This document shows, piece after piece, positions 23,712 to 34,672 of a DNA stretch of 64,000 bases (position 1 is its first letter; every line of letters starts with the position of its first letter). The notes under the pieces were generated by a model, which was not told where the DNA came from, searched no databases, and worked only from the letters and a program-made list of their open reading frames with translations. The position numbers and the translations under genes were made by a program. Origin of the DNA: Uloborus plumipes (Eukaryota > Arthropoda > Arachnida > Araneae > Uloboridae); contig JAXGGA010001109.1 in the NCBI GenBank assembly GCA_038373865.1, positions 1-64,000 on the forward strand, read 5' to 3'.

Positions 23712-25136
23712 CCTACCACCCGAAGCGTGTGTGACTGCCCAGTGCGGAGTTCAAATCAGATAGTATTCCTCATCCAAAAAAAAAAAAAAAAAAATCACCG
23801 TTGACAGCTCTAGTGCATTCTAAAAGCTTTCAAATTATTTTAGTTTTGTGTCGATGGTATGTATGTACAATCAAGCTGAAGCACTTACGTAGAAATTCTT
23901 GTGTAAATCAATGCAGTGTTTATTATTCAGAATTTCTGTTTAGTTTATCATATGTATGGAAAGGATATGTTTGACTAACTTAAAAATAGTTATTACATCT
24001 AAATAACTGTCCCTCAAGTCAAAATCTACAAAACTTCTGATCTGAAACTGCTTGGTAAAACCATTATTATATTCTATATCTATAGTCTACCATTATTATA
24101 TTTCTCTCCGCATACCTAATACTTAATCAAACATATTAGGAATGACAGACATCACACGATGGCTGCGTAACATTACATTATGGTAATACATTGTATTTTA
24201 TTTTACATTTGATGGACTTTCTTGAGGTGGTAATAGAGTCTCGTGTAGGAACGAGTTAGGATGATAAGGATTCAAGTCAAAAATTTTATATTTAGAGTTA
24301 AGCATGGATTTAAGTTTTTCTTCAAATCTTCTCTCAAAGAAAACAAGTTGTTGAAAAGTATAATTGCCCACTGGAAGCTTGCAAAAATTGTCACTAACTT
24401 GATTTGCTCAATCAAGAATGATAGTGATGCAAATCATTTTCTATGTGACATATCGGAGAAGCATCTTGAATTTTCTCGTAACTTTCAATTTATAGCAGTC
24501 CTTGTATTTGTTTGACTTTCTTGCAATAAACTAATCGTACAGGTATAATGAAAGAGGTTTTAGTCCCATGAAATTGCTTTGAAACTAGTAACTTTTGGTA
24601 AAAGGTATTCAAAATATTAACAGTCAAAATCTTTAAATCTGCGCATTCTTGGTGTTTTGCTAACGTTTTTACAAACTATAAACTATATCAGAATGACTTA
24701 CCTACTTCCGTTCTAATCTCGTCATATATAATATGCGAATCTGCATTTAAAAGTTTACGTTATGTGCTTACATTTTGTGGGAAAATTCATTATCTAAATT
24801 GTCTCAGTTGCTCTATGCATGGTAGAGGAATTTAGGTAAGGGAAATTTGGTATCAAGTGGAAAACGCTTATACATGAAAAGGGCCTTCCTTCAGTAATTA
24901 ACTATAGCGTCTTCTACGAATATTCATTAATTAAAATATCTATGCTTGCCGAGAAATCAGATATATTGGCAGGTATATAATTATTCGCCCGACCTGTTTA
25001 TCAGTATATTATCAGTATATTACAGCTGTTTATTATCCGCATTAATAACAATATGACGAAATAATATTAAAGACCAATAAATGTAAAATTATATGTCCAT
25101 TTGATCAACATTCAGAATTAATTGAAGTATATCACC
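23712..25136. other. Non-coding stretch
   Basis: Poly-A at about 23777-23795. No gene: the 84-codon frame at 24261-24515 has no recognisable domain. Confidence 0.5.
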
Positions 25137-25138
25137 TA

Positions 25139-25587
25139 CACTGTAAAAAGTGAATGTTGTTTTTACAATATAATACAGCTAATTTTATAGTCATAAGCTA
25201 TGAAAATGGCTAATTTTACAGTAATTACTAAACTAAAATTTCTAATATGGCGATAGTAAACTGTAGAATTACTAATTTTACAGTACTAAACTGAAATTGC
25301 TAATTTTACAGTAATGAACTGAAAAACTGTAAAATTGTTAGTTTTACAGCTTATTACTTTGCTTTTTACAGTTTTAAACTGCAACGTCTGCTGCCAGTAT
25401 TATACTGTTGTTTTTACAGTATAATACAGCTAAATTTTACTTCAATAAACTGTAAAATTGCTAACTTTACCACAAAAAACTGTAAAAATGCTAGTTTTAC
25501 AGCTTACGTCTATGCATTTTACAGTTTTAAATTGGAACCACGTCTACCAGTATTGTACTGTAAAAACAACAGTACATTTTTGGAGTG
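25139..25587. mobile_element. CACTGTAAAAA MITE, copy 1
   Basis: TA|CACTGTAAAAAGTGAATGTT opens the copy and the reverse tip closes it at GTG|TA (25588-25589). The interior is a degenerate tandem of roughly 35-bp palindromic units of the type AAACTGTAAAATTGCTAATTTT. Related copies lie at 31494, 32360, 56715 and 63906. Confidence 0.8.
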
Positions 25588-25589
25588 TA

Positions 25590-26832
25590 CTGGTATTGTT
25601 TTTGTAGTGTTTATAAGGTCAAATGAAGATCGTGTGTTTTATTTTGCTCGTATGATTGCGAAAATGGAATTTAATGTTTTTCTAAGAAATATGATAACAA
25701 ATAACTTTATCAAAGTGTGGAGGAAAGCCAAAAAATGACAATGTATTTCCTATTGACCTAAAAACTTAGCTGAAGGCAGATATCGTTTCAATGGAGTTCA
25801 AAGTGTCAAAAAATTGGTACCTAAAGTAAATGTAGCACACCAGCGAGAGACCACAGCAATGGCACGGTTCAACTCGTAAATTATCAGCAAAGGTTAGGTA
25901 TTAAACATGAAGCAGTAAGTTACCGCCCTTAAGCCAGGGCTAAGGCAGTCGTATATGCATGTATTTAGTAAACCTTCGTTCAAAATATAAAAAAATTTAG
26001 CGAAGGTAGCTATATTTTACGGCTTGTCGAACGAAATACGCTGAAATGATGTTATCATCCATATCATTACCTTCCAGTGCAAAATTCCCAAACATGTACT
26101 TGTTAATCATAAAATGAAACAAAATGCATTTTGCTAATATTTCAGACGGGTGAATTTATGAAGGATAATTTTCAAACTATGTATGTTTTACTAAATAAGT
26201 TGAATTGAAGCTTATAACTACTGTAAAAGTTTTTCAATATTTTAGCAATTTTAGTATATTTAATTTGATTTTAGATGATAAATTAATGAATGAAAAATTT
26301 ATGAAGAAGTTTTAACTAAGCGATTGGCTCATAAATAAAAAGAAAGAAAATTGAAAAAAGAAATACAAAATGACATTATTTGACGAATGCTTAAACTTAA
26401 CTCTTAACATTCTATAAAAAGAGAAATTTTGCAAAATTTTGTTGTTAAACAAAATACACGCATTGCCTGTCTTTATATAGCCATAATGCACCCCTTGTGA
26501 AAATCTATAAATCTGGAAAGTGAGTGCAAAATATAACTTTCCAGGAAAACGGCCCATATATACATAATTCACTTTTCCAGAAGGTAAATTATTTATTATA
26601 AAAAAGTAAGAAAACGAGAATTACTTATGTCAAAGTAGTAAGTTCGTTTTTTTCATATCTTTGACTTTTCACTTCTCCAGAATCTCAAAAAATCCAATCA
26701 ACTCGAGAGCAAAAAGAAACATTTTAAAAACTGAGTAATATCACGGGGAAACGATATTTCTTGATACCTCTCACAAAACTTGTGAAGCAAGCGACACAAT
26801 AAACTTCATGTTAAATATAAATGCATGTCAAG
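25590..26832. other. Non-coding stretch
   Basis: AT-rich; no gene, no element recognised. Confidence 0.5.
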
Positions 26833-27058
26833 TCTGCTTATTGTATTTTCCCGCCAAGAGCAGCTGAGAAAGAAGTCTCTTGCTTCCTCTAAGGAAAATG
26901 TTCAAGACCTAACAATGGTAACAATTCAGCTCCCATGAGTTGCATTTGACATTCCTGTTAAATATGCATGTGAAGCAATTTCGCGGAAACTAAATTACAG
27001 AATTTGCATGGAAGCGATATCTGGGTTTTGTTTGATCAGCTTGACAAGACCTGAAAGC
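26833..27058 (+). promoter_or_regulatory. Candidate regulatory block, copy 1
   Basis: About 225 bp match 45830-46040 at what looks like 75-80% identity, including a near-identical stretch of about 47 bp (26961-27012). Inside are a Sox-type AACAATGG (26911-26918) and a perfect octamer ATTTGCAT (27002-27009), 91 bp apart start to start, as in copy 2. There are no terminal inverted repeats, tail or open frame. Enhancer function is an inference; an old repeat is the alternative. Confidence 0.4.
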
Positions 27059-27568
27059 AATGGCTTTGAACAAGGAGGCGCTTGGACGTAGATGTTAAAT
27101 TTTGAAGTTATGTTTCAGTGATTTTTTAAAAATAAATGTCGTAACATTCGTAAAAAAGTAAAGATTCAAAATGCGAACCATACATTATATTTAATGTATA
27201 AAACGAAACATAGAAATTTATTGGTTTTAGAAATTAGACTTTAGTCATTCATTTCTACACAACATTATGTTTTAAAAGCTTTTTTTTTTCCAATACATTA
27301 ATTAAAATGAAGATGAAAATGTTATCTTTACTTGGAAGTTCTTTTCAGTTTTTCAATTAAGATTTTCAAGATTGTGCTTGTTTTAAAAGTATGAGTTAAT
27401 GTTAATAGTAAACAGTTCGTTAACAAATTTTATTATGAATTCGAATCTTTAAAAAAAAAAAAAAACTTTCAGATCCAGAACATAGAAATAAACCAGTTAT
27501 GTAACAAAAAAATTCAATATTATCTAAATTTCTAAAATTGTAATTATTAAGTAAATACAATTGTTTTA
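27059..27568. other. Non-coding stretch before the Tc1 element
   Basis: AT-rich with an A run at about 27451-27465; nothing recognised. Confidence 0.5.
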
Positions 27569-27570
27569 TA

Positions 27571-28788
27571 CACTGAAGTGACAAAAGTCATGGGATACCT
27601 CTTAATATCGTGTCGGCCCTCCTTTTGCCCGGCGAAGTGCAACAACTCGACGTGGCATGGACTCAACAAGTCGTTGGAAGTCTTCTGCAGGAATATTGAG
27701 CCATGCTGTCTCGATAGACGTCCATAATTGTGAAAGCGTTGATGGGGCAGGATTTTGGGCACGAACAGACCTCTCGATGGTGTCCCATAAATGCTCAATG
27801 GGATTCATGTCGGGCGATCTAGGTGGCCAAATCATTCGTTGGAATTGTCCAGAATTTTCTTCAAACCAATTGCGAACAGTTGTGGCCCGGTGACATGGCG
27901 CATTGTCATCCATAAAAATCCCATCGTTGTTTGGGTACATGAAGTCCATGAATGGCTGCAAGTGATCTCCAAGTAGCTGCACATAAGCATTTCCAGTCAA
28001 TGTTCGGTCCAGTCGCACTAGAGGACCAAGTCCATGAAATGAAAAAACAGCCCACACCATTACGGAGCCACCACCAGCTTGAACAGTGCCTTGCTGACAG
28101 TTTGGGTCCATGGCTTCGTGGGGTCTGCGCCACACTCGAACCCTACCATCGGCTCTTACCAGCTGAAATCGTGACTCATCGGACCAGGCCACGGTTTTCC
28201 ATTCATCTAGGGACCAACCGATATGCTCACGTGCCCACGAGAGTCGCTGCAAGCGATGTCGTTCTGTCAGTAAAGGCACTCGAGTCGGTCTTCTGCTGGA
28301 ATAGCCCAAGAAATCCAAATTTCTCCGCACAGTTCTAGCAGACACGTCCATTGTACGTCCCACATTGATTTCTACGGTGATTTGACGCAGTGTTGCTTGT
28401 CTGTTAGAATTTACGACTCTTTGCAGACGTCGCCGGTCTCGATCTTTAAGTGCAGGCGGTCGACCACTGCGCTGTCCATGGTGGGATGTTATGCCTGAAA
28501 TTTCATACTCTCGGCACACTCTTGACACAGTGGATCTGGGAATGTTGAATTCTCTAACGATTTCCGAAATGGCATGACCCATGCGTCTAGCTCCAACTAA
28601 CATTCCGCGTTCAAAGTCTGTTAATTCACGTCGTGCGGTCATCATCACGTTAAAACCTCTTCACATGAATAACTTGAACAGAAATGAAAGCTCTGTAAAA
28701 GCACTGCGCATTTATACCTGTTCTATGCGATGCTACTGCCATCTGAAAATTTGCATATTGCTATCCCATGACTTTTGTCACTTCAGTG
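27571..28788 (-). mobile_element. Complete Tc1-type transposon
   Basis: A 1218-bp element has perfect 27-bp terminal inverted repeats (27571-27597 and 28762-28788; tip CACTGAAGTGACAAAAGTCA) and TA at both flanks (27569-27570, 28789-28790). It holds one uninterrupted transposase gene. Intact ends and gene suggest recent arrival and possible activity. It is clearly GC-richer than its surroundings. Confidence 0.97.
27602..28645 (-). CDS. Tc1/mariner transposase, intact, DD36E spacing
   Basis: The protein cuts and pastes its own element at TA sites in the nucleus. 347 residues from the ATG at 28643-28645; a second ATG follows at once, and a GTG one codon upstream is not needed. The N-terminal bipartite DNA-binding region has a helix-turn-helix at about residues 10-50 (ISEIVREFNIPRSTVSRVCR) and a second one after the GRPP motif (61-64, the usual GRPR linker). 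The catalytic core has WSDES (D156), MDDNAPCH (D247) and NPIEHLWD (E284). D247 to E284 leaves 36 residues, against 34 in classical Tc1. The gene fills the element between its TIRs and ends about 5 bp inside the left TIR. No stop or frameshift, so it may be active. Confidence 0.97.
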   Translation of the reverse strand: MMTARRELTDFERGMLVGARRMGHAISEIVREFNIPRSTVSRVCREYEISGITSHHGQRSGRPPALKDRDRRRLQRVVNSNRQATLRQITVEINVGRTMDVSARTVRRNLDFLGYSSRRPTRVPLLTERHRLQRLSWAREHIGWSLDEWKTVAWSDESRFQLVRADGRVRVWRRPHEAMDPNCQQGTVQAGGGSVMVWAVFSFHGLGPLVRLDRTLTGNAYVQLLGDHLQPFMDFMYPNNDGIFMDDNAPCHRATTVRNWFEENSGQFQRMIWPPRSPDMNPIEHLWDTIERSVRAQNPAPSTLSQLWTSIETAWLNIPAEDFQRLVESMPRRVVALRRAKGGPTRY

Positions 28789-28857
28789 TACTATTCAGGT
28801 ACTATAGCCCATTTTAAAAGATTCATATACTAATGAGCTTTTTATAGCCCTTTATTT

Positions 28858-29661
28858 CACTATCTTCGTCCAAATTGGAAACTTCTAAATATAAAATTGT
28901 TTTGGTATATCTGAATGAATTCTGCATATAAGAGTCAAATGTTTTCAAAAAATGTTAAATATAGAGAAAAACATCACTGATATAAATGTTTTGTGGAACA
29001 GAAACCCAAATCAATACGATTTTATCGAGAAATTTTCCGTAAGTAAACTGAAGTGTTTAAAGATAATAATTTTCACGGAATAAATAAATTAAAAAAAAAA
29101 AAAAAAGATTAAAAGAAAAAAGAAAATCTTTTCTTAATTGAAAGGGGAAAAAATCATAGTAGTCTCTGCTTATTTGTTTGATAATAAACTTCACTGTCAA
29201 CTGCAATTAAATATTTTACATTTCTCGTTCTTTCATTGGCTAAGCTTGCATAATGAATCACTATCTTCGTGCAATTGAAAACTTCTAAATATAAAATAGT
29301 TTTGATATATCTGAATGAATTCTGCATATAAGAGTCAAATGTTTTCAAAAAATGTTAAATATAGAGAAAAACATCATTGATATAAATGTTTTGTGAAACA
29401 GAAACACAAATCAATACGATTTTATTGAGAAATTTTCCGTAAGTAAACTGAAATGTTTAAAGATGATAATTTTCACAGGATAAATAAATAAAAAAAATAA
29501 TTATAATAAAAAAAGATTAAAAGAAAAAGGAAAATCTTTTCTTAATTGAAAGGGGAAAAAATCATAGTTGTCGCTGCTTATTTGTTTGATAATAAACTTC
29601 ACTGTCAACTGCAATTAAATATTTTACATTTCTCGTTCTTTCATTTGCTAAGCTTGCATAA
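28858..29661. repeat. Tandem duplication of about 0.4 kb
   Basis: Unit 1 (about 28858-29260) and unit 2 (about 29261-29661) match closely from CACTATCTTCGTSCAA through AAGCTTGCATAA, with few differences, mostly in the A-rich stretches. No coding. It begins about 70 bp from the Tc1 right end, but the repeat does not include Tc1 sequence. Confidence 0.9.
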
Positions 29662-31059
29662 GCTTTGAGTCGTACGTTACATCAATGCCTTTATTCGGCT
29701 ATTTCTTTTGCATTTAAATATCTTTTTGAACTTTTTCTTTTTATTCTTAATAAAATGCAATTCTTTTATCGAAACAATCACAGAGTCGACTTAGTCATTT
29801 TCCAAGAAAAGTTCCTCCCCTTGCCATTTTATTTTGCAGCCCTCAAGTACTCAAGCGAGATTGATTTTAATCCTTAACTTAATGTGCAGTAATCCGGTGG
29901 AAATTAGTTTTGCTTCTCATTTGTTAAAATAAAGAATCTGGAAATGTATTTTTCGATACTTGTTAAAAAATTTTTTGTCATTTTTTGTCAGATAGAAAGA
30001 CCGTTTTGCCCTTTGGTTTTTGGATGACGAAGCAATTTACATTCAAAAGTTGGCTAGAGGATGTTGACTGGTTTTTGGTGATGAATTAATCTACTAGTGG
30101 AAGACATTCTTATTATGTTCATAGAATTTTAGAATTATGATTATAAATTACAATTACATTATTTCAAATACTTCAAGCCCCCCACAACATTAACATTTAA
30201 TGCAAATTTTAGGCAAATACGGCTTCACTTAAAAAAAAACAGTATCTGATTTAAGTTTTTAAAAATGTATTTTTAACAAATAATTTTATATTTTGGATGC
30301 TTTTGAGAAAACCTATCAATAGTAAAAATAAGAAAAGAAAAAAAAGGACTCCGTTAATTACTTTTTTCCCGTATTCCATATTGTATAAAGTCATCTTCCA
30401 AATGAAGCAACGTTTCATTTTTTTCAATAACCTGTGCGGACATAAAAGCCGCAAGTGGGGGGTGTACGAAATCGGACGTTATAAAGAGATCACCAACATA
30501 CTATCCCAAGATTAATGTTTAGCGTAGAAAGACATGGATACATGTGCCAAAGAAGTTTTTCCTACTCGAACTCACTGGACCGCATTGTGTATATATCTTA
30601 CGTAAAAAAATGCTGTACCTCGTATATATTTAGTATTTACTGAATGTAAGAGAAAGAAACATAACAAATTAGAGCAATACATCTCAATTTAGTATTGTGA
30701 TGCCTTCTCCCGAAAGACAATTATATGTTTTTCTGATTCAGTTTAGGGACATCACAGGTAAGTAATTTCAGACCATGGAAAAGAATCATCTTTTTAACTA
30801 CATTACTTTAATCTCTTTTTTTTCCCTCTATCTCGAACCGTTTTTGAAATAGGAATTCTAACGCCTCAGTTTTCCATCAAGTGCACCGCAATTTTATTTA
30901 GTAACGTATGGGTATTTGACTGCAACTAGACAAAACTGTATTCTTAAGTTAAGAGGATGGCAAGGGACTACAGTGAGAATACAAATACGTACAAATCTTT
31001 TGATGTATTCATTACAATTCTCCTGCGATGTAAGACACAACCCCTCACCAGTTGAAGGC
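29662..31059. other. Non-coding stretch
   Basis: Nothing recognised; short frames at 29665-29877 and 30297-30515 are not protein-like. Confidence 0.5.
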
Positions 31060-31061
31060 TA

Positions 31062-31453
31062 CCCTAGCAGCATAATCTCATCGGCCGATGATCGGCCAGT
31101 CATCGAAACCTGATGAAATTCTCATCGGCCGATGATCGGATTCCATGAGTTCTCATCAGGAATTGCTCCAATATGTCTCATCGGCCAAACAGAATCCGAG
31201 CAGCAAAATCCGTTAAGATTTGAAGCAATTTACAAACAGTGTAGTCCCGTGCCGATGAATTTAGGATCAATTTTGGATGCTCGGCTTATTTTCATCGGGA
31301 AAGTTGATCGGAAGGATATCGCTTTCCGAAGAAAAGTAGCTCATCGAAAACGGTGCTCGGATACTGATCGGAACGATGTCATCGTGCGTTATGGGATCAG
31401 TTTAGGAGGAGTTCGATGATCAGCCAAAATCCGATGAGTTGATGCTACTTGGG
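31062..31453. mobile_element. 392-bp MITE with repeated TCATCGG palindromes
   Basis: The tips CCCTAGCAGCATAATCTCAT and (reverse) CCCAAGTAGCATCAACTCAT are inverted, flanked by TA (31060-31061, 31454-31455). CATCGGCCGATGATCGG occurs twice at the left (about 31079 and 31118), and ATCGG/CCGAT units recur in both orientations throughout. The 95-codon frame 31132-31419 reads through these repeats and is not a gene. Confidence 0.75.
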
Positions 31454-31493
31454 TAAGTGATGGCCAGACTAAACTGCAACAGAAAATACTGTA

Positions 31494-31869
31494 CACTGCA
31501 AAAAATAACTGTTGTTTTTACAGTATAATACTGACAGCCGAGATTCCAATTTAAAACTGTAAAATGCACAGTAATAAACTAAAACTAGCAAGTTTACACT
31601 TTCTTACTGTTAAGTTAGCAATTTTACAGTTCATTGCCATAAAGTTTAGCTGTATTGTATTGTAAAAACAACAATATAATACAGGCTGCAGAGGTTCTAG
31701 TTTAACACATTAAAATGCACAGTAACAAACTGTAAAATTAGCAAGTTTACAGTTTATTACTGTGAAATTAGAAAATGTACACATTATTACTGTAAATTAG
31801 CAATTTTTAGTCTATTACCATAAAAATAACTGTATTATACTGTAAAAACAACATTCATTTTTTACAGTG
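31494..31869. mobile_element. CACTGTAAAAA MITE, copy 2
   Basis: The copy is flanked by TA (31492-31493, 31870-31871), with the family's palindromic ACTGTAAAAT subunits inside. Confidence 0.8.
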
Positions 31870-31871
31870 TA

Positions 31872-32357
31872 ACTGCATTATACATACATAGCTTACGACA
31901 TCTCTCTATTTGATTGTATGATTAACAAAGCTTAAAAAAGAATAATAATGGAAAAAAGTATTAATATTATTATGAAAAAACACTTTCGCAAAATCATCTA
32001 CGTCGGTATATTACCTGTAGCTCTGAGCATGATACTTTGTTTGCATTGCATAGCGGAAGTTTCGAGATCAAAGATAAAATGCATGTCAGTTAAAATAAAG
32101 AAAAATAAGGTGCATACAGCTCTAGGTAAAATATTATGTATCCAAAAGTTCTCCTTTAAACAAATATACATTAACGCAGCTCCAGACGTTAATCTGGAGC
32201 AAAGACTGATCACGGTTATCAGTTGAATGCTTTGAATATTTAATGAATCTGTACGTAGTCGTTACCAAATATTTTGATTATATCGGTTAATGAAAAGATT
32301 ATATTTCATTCGAAATTGCGATTTCTGGCTCAGCGAGTGAGCAAATTATGGCTATTA
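31872..32357. other. Spacer between two MITE copies
   Basis: No gene; a small hairpin (AGCTCCAGACGTTAATCTGGAG) lies near 32179-32200. Confidence 0.5.
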
Positions 32358-32359
32358 TA

Positions 32360-32603
32360 CACTGCAAAAATGAATGTTGTTTTTACAGTATAATACAACT
32401 AGCTAGATAGTAATAAACTGTAAAAATTGCTAATTTTTATTATTGCATTTTACAGTTTTAAACTGGAATTGCTACTGCCAGTATGATACTGTTGTTTTAA
32501 CAGTATTATAGAGCTAAATTTTACGGCAATAAACTGTAAAATTGCTAACTTTACAGAAATATACTAAAATTGCTAGTTTTACATCAGTTCATGTTTTGCA
32601 GTG
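32360..32603. mobile_element. CACTGTAAAAA MITE, copy 3 (short)
   Basis: TA at both flanks (32358-32359, 32604-32605); 244 bp, shorter than its relatives because it has fewer internal subunits. Confidence 0.8.
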
Positions 32604-32605
32604 TA

Positions 32606-33179
32606 TAAAAATATGGTTAGATAGTCAAAAATAATCATTATATATTTTAACTGACTATATGGTTTTGAATATTGGTCCGAAGTTCACAACGCCGCATTAA
32701 AGAAATATTTTGTTCATTAATTGAAGCATTCACAATTATTTGAGTCTTCAACTTTTTGTATTTTATGAGCCGAAAAAGAAGAGACTAATTAATATTTGCT
32801 GACAGATAATGGTGTACATGAAAAGCTGTAAAATATGTTTTTCATACGCAATAAATTAACAAAACTAAATATTACCAAAAAAACCAAAAATAAATTATTT
32901 CCAACTAGCTTAAGTTATCACTCGGTTGAACTTCAAAATCAAGGTTCCAGTTTTTAATTTAATTTTTTTCCTTATACTTCCGGCTGAATTTATAAGACTT
33001 TAAAAATCTTATATTTCTGCTTTAGGTACTTCTATGTTTCCATAAATGAAACATTCTCAACAAATTTTATTTAAGAGGCGTCCCTTAAATATTTTCTTTT
33101 AATTATAACTAAAATAATTACAAAACAAATTTTGTTTAGAAAAATGTGTCATTCAGCTACTGAGTAGAATAAAGAGAGA
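32606..33179. other. Non-coding stretch
   Basis: AT-rich, nothing recognised. Confidence 0.5.
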
Positions 33180-33793
33180 TACAGTAAATATTCGAGACCT
33201 CATTAAACTGGACTTCTTTTATTCCAGACCGCCATTCAGATGTGCATGGTAAATTAGAATGCGATGCAAAAAATCAAAATATGATGAATGTTAAGTAATA
33301 GTGCAAAAAAAAAAGTCTTTTATAAAGATATTTTATCATGCCAAAAGATTTTAACAAAAAAAAAAAAAAAAATATTTTGAAGTTTGATTTGCGCCTTGAA
33401 TCTTAGCATTGTTACATAAAAATTGGAAAAAGTTATAATGGACATGCCAAGTAAAAATTTGAATAATGTGATGTAACATCACTTGAAGAGTCGGCTTTTT
33501 GTCTGAGTTACATACAGCGTCTTTTCAATTATAAACTATATTTTAAAGGTAGATATTATGAATGACATGAAATTGACCAAAATCGCTTTATAACGTAATG
33601 ACATAGTAATGATTTGTACTTTGAGATGAAGCATAAAAGTTGTTACTTTACTTTAAAACAAATAATTTTTATATAAATTCATTGTCTGTTACTTATAGGA
33701 AAATGAAGCAATAAAAGGATTTCTCTCATAGAATGCAGCTAGCAACAGCAAATGTTGCTGAAACTAAACGCAAAGAACAACTTAAACTGTGTT

Positions 33794-34093
33794 CAGCCGA
33801 GGGGCGCCCCGAGCTAACATTTTTGGGAGGGGGGAAATTATCAATTTCCCTAATGAAGTTCCAATTTTACTGAATGATAAAATACAAGCATGCACACATG
33901 TCGTACATGCATAGCATTTAGTGAGAAAAAGCATAGGCATCTTTTAAAAAACAATTCTAAAAATTAAATAGAACAAATAATTTCAATGTTCCAATGTTGT
34001 CTTCAAATTGCCGAATCGTCAGCAAAATGAGCCGAATACGGAAATTATTGGGAGGTCACAGTGACCTCCCGTAACCTCCCATCTGGGTGTCCT
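33794..34093. mobile_element. hAT-like remnant related to 39212-39784
   Basis: The left tip CAGCCGAGGGGCGCCCCGAG and the GGGAGGTCACAGTGACCTCC hairpin near the right end correspond to the ends of the hAT element at 39212. The middle also aligns (TACAAGCATGCACACA versus TACGAGCATACACACA). No 8-bp duplication is visible, and the copy is deleted internally. Confidence 0.6.
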
Positions 34094-34137
34094 AATTCAG
34101 CCTTTGCTTTTTGTGCCTTGGTTTCATTTATAGACAA

Positions 34138-34595
34138 CTAGCTTATTCCCCGGCTTGGCCCGGGTGCTTATTAATACAACATAGTTAATTATAATTGTTT
34201 TATATAACTTAAAACTATTGTAATTAACTTATTATAATTGTTTTACATAACTTTATGCTAATATGTAATAGAAGAGCCTTAAATTGATAATTGATTGTTA
34301 AAAGTAATCTTTGTTGGAAAATACTCATATTTAAGTGCGTTAAATTTTATCAATTTGTAGGCTTAAAGGCTTATCTCTATTACTTTATCTTTTCAAAATT
34401 GAAAGAACATGGCAATTTTGAAGTAAAAAATGTGAATTTTGAGCCGTTTGCATTTTTTTTAAATTTAAAACCCCGCCTTTGTGAATTTTAGTGCATCAAG
34501 GCACCTCTGTGCCAATTTTGATGAACATCTGAACAAAAACTGGATTTGTACATGGAACAAACATACAAACATACATACATTTTTATGCGTAGAGA
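34138..34595 (-). mobile_element. Small Helitron, minus strand
   Basis: On the minus strand the element starts TCTCTACGCATAAAAATGTA after an A (34595). It ends with a CCCGGGC...GCCGGGG hairpin and CTAG (34138-34141) followed by T. These are canonical Helitron ends. 458 bp, no coding; the 3' hairpin resembles that of Helitron C, but the body does not. Confidence 0.7.
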
Positions 34596-34672
34596 TTTTG
34601 CTTAAACCCGACTTTCAATAATTTGGATGAGCTGGATCCCTTATTACTCCGGATTAATGAAGTTCTACTGTA

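Larger units (their letters stand above)
33182..34670. mobile_element. Candidate Tigger-like element remnant
   Basis: The tips CAGTAAATATTCGAGACCTC and (reverse) CAGTAGAACTTCATTAATCC share CAGTA and CTTCATTAA/CCTCATTAA, with TA flanks (33180-33181, 34671-34672). The interior hosts a hAT remnant and a Helitron. No transposase reading frame remains. The end match is imperfect. Confidence 0.35.

Noticed and set aside
27652..28338. Several open frames opposite or overlapping the Tc1 transposase
   Set aside because: Shadows of the 347-residue transposase frame, which alone has the domain motifs.
31132..31419. 95-codon frame with balanced composition
   Set aside because: It is a reading of the CATCGG palindrome repeats in a MITE.
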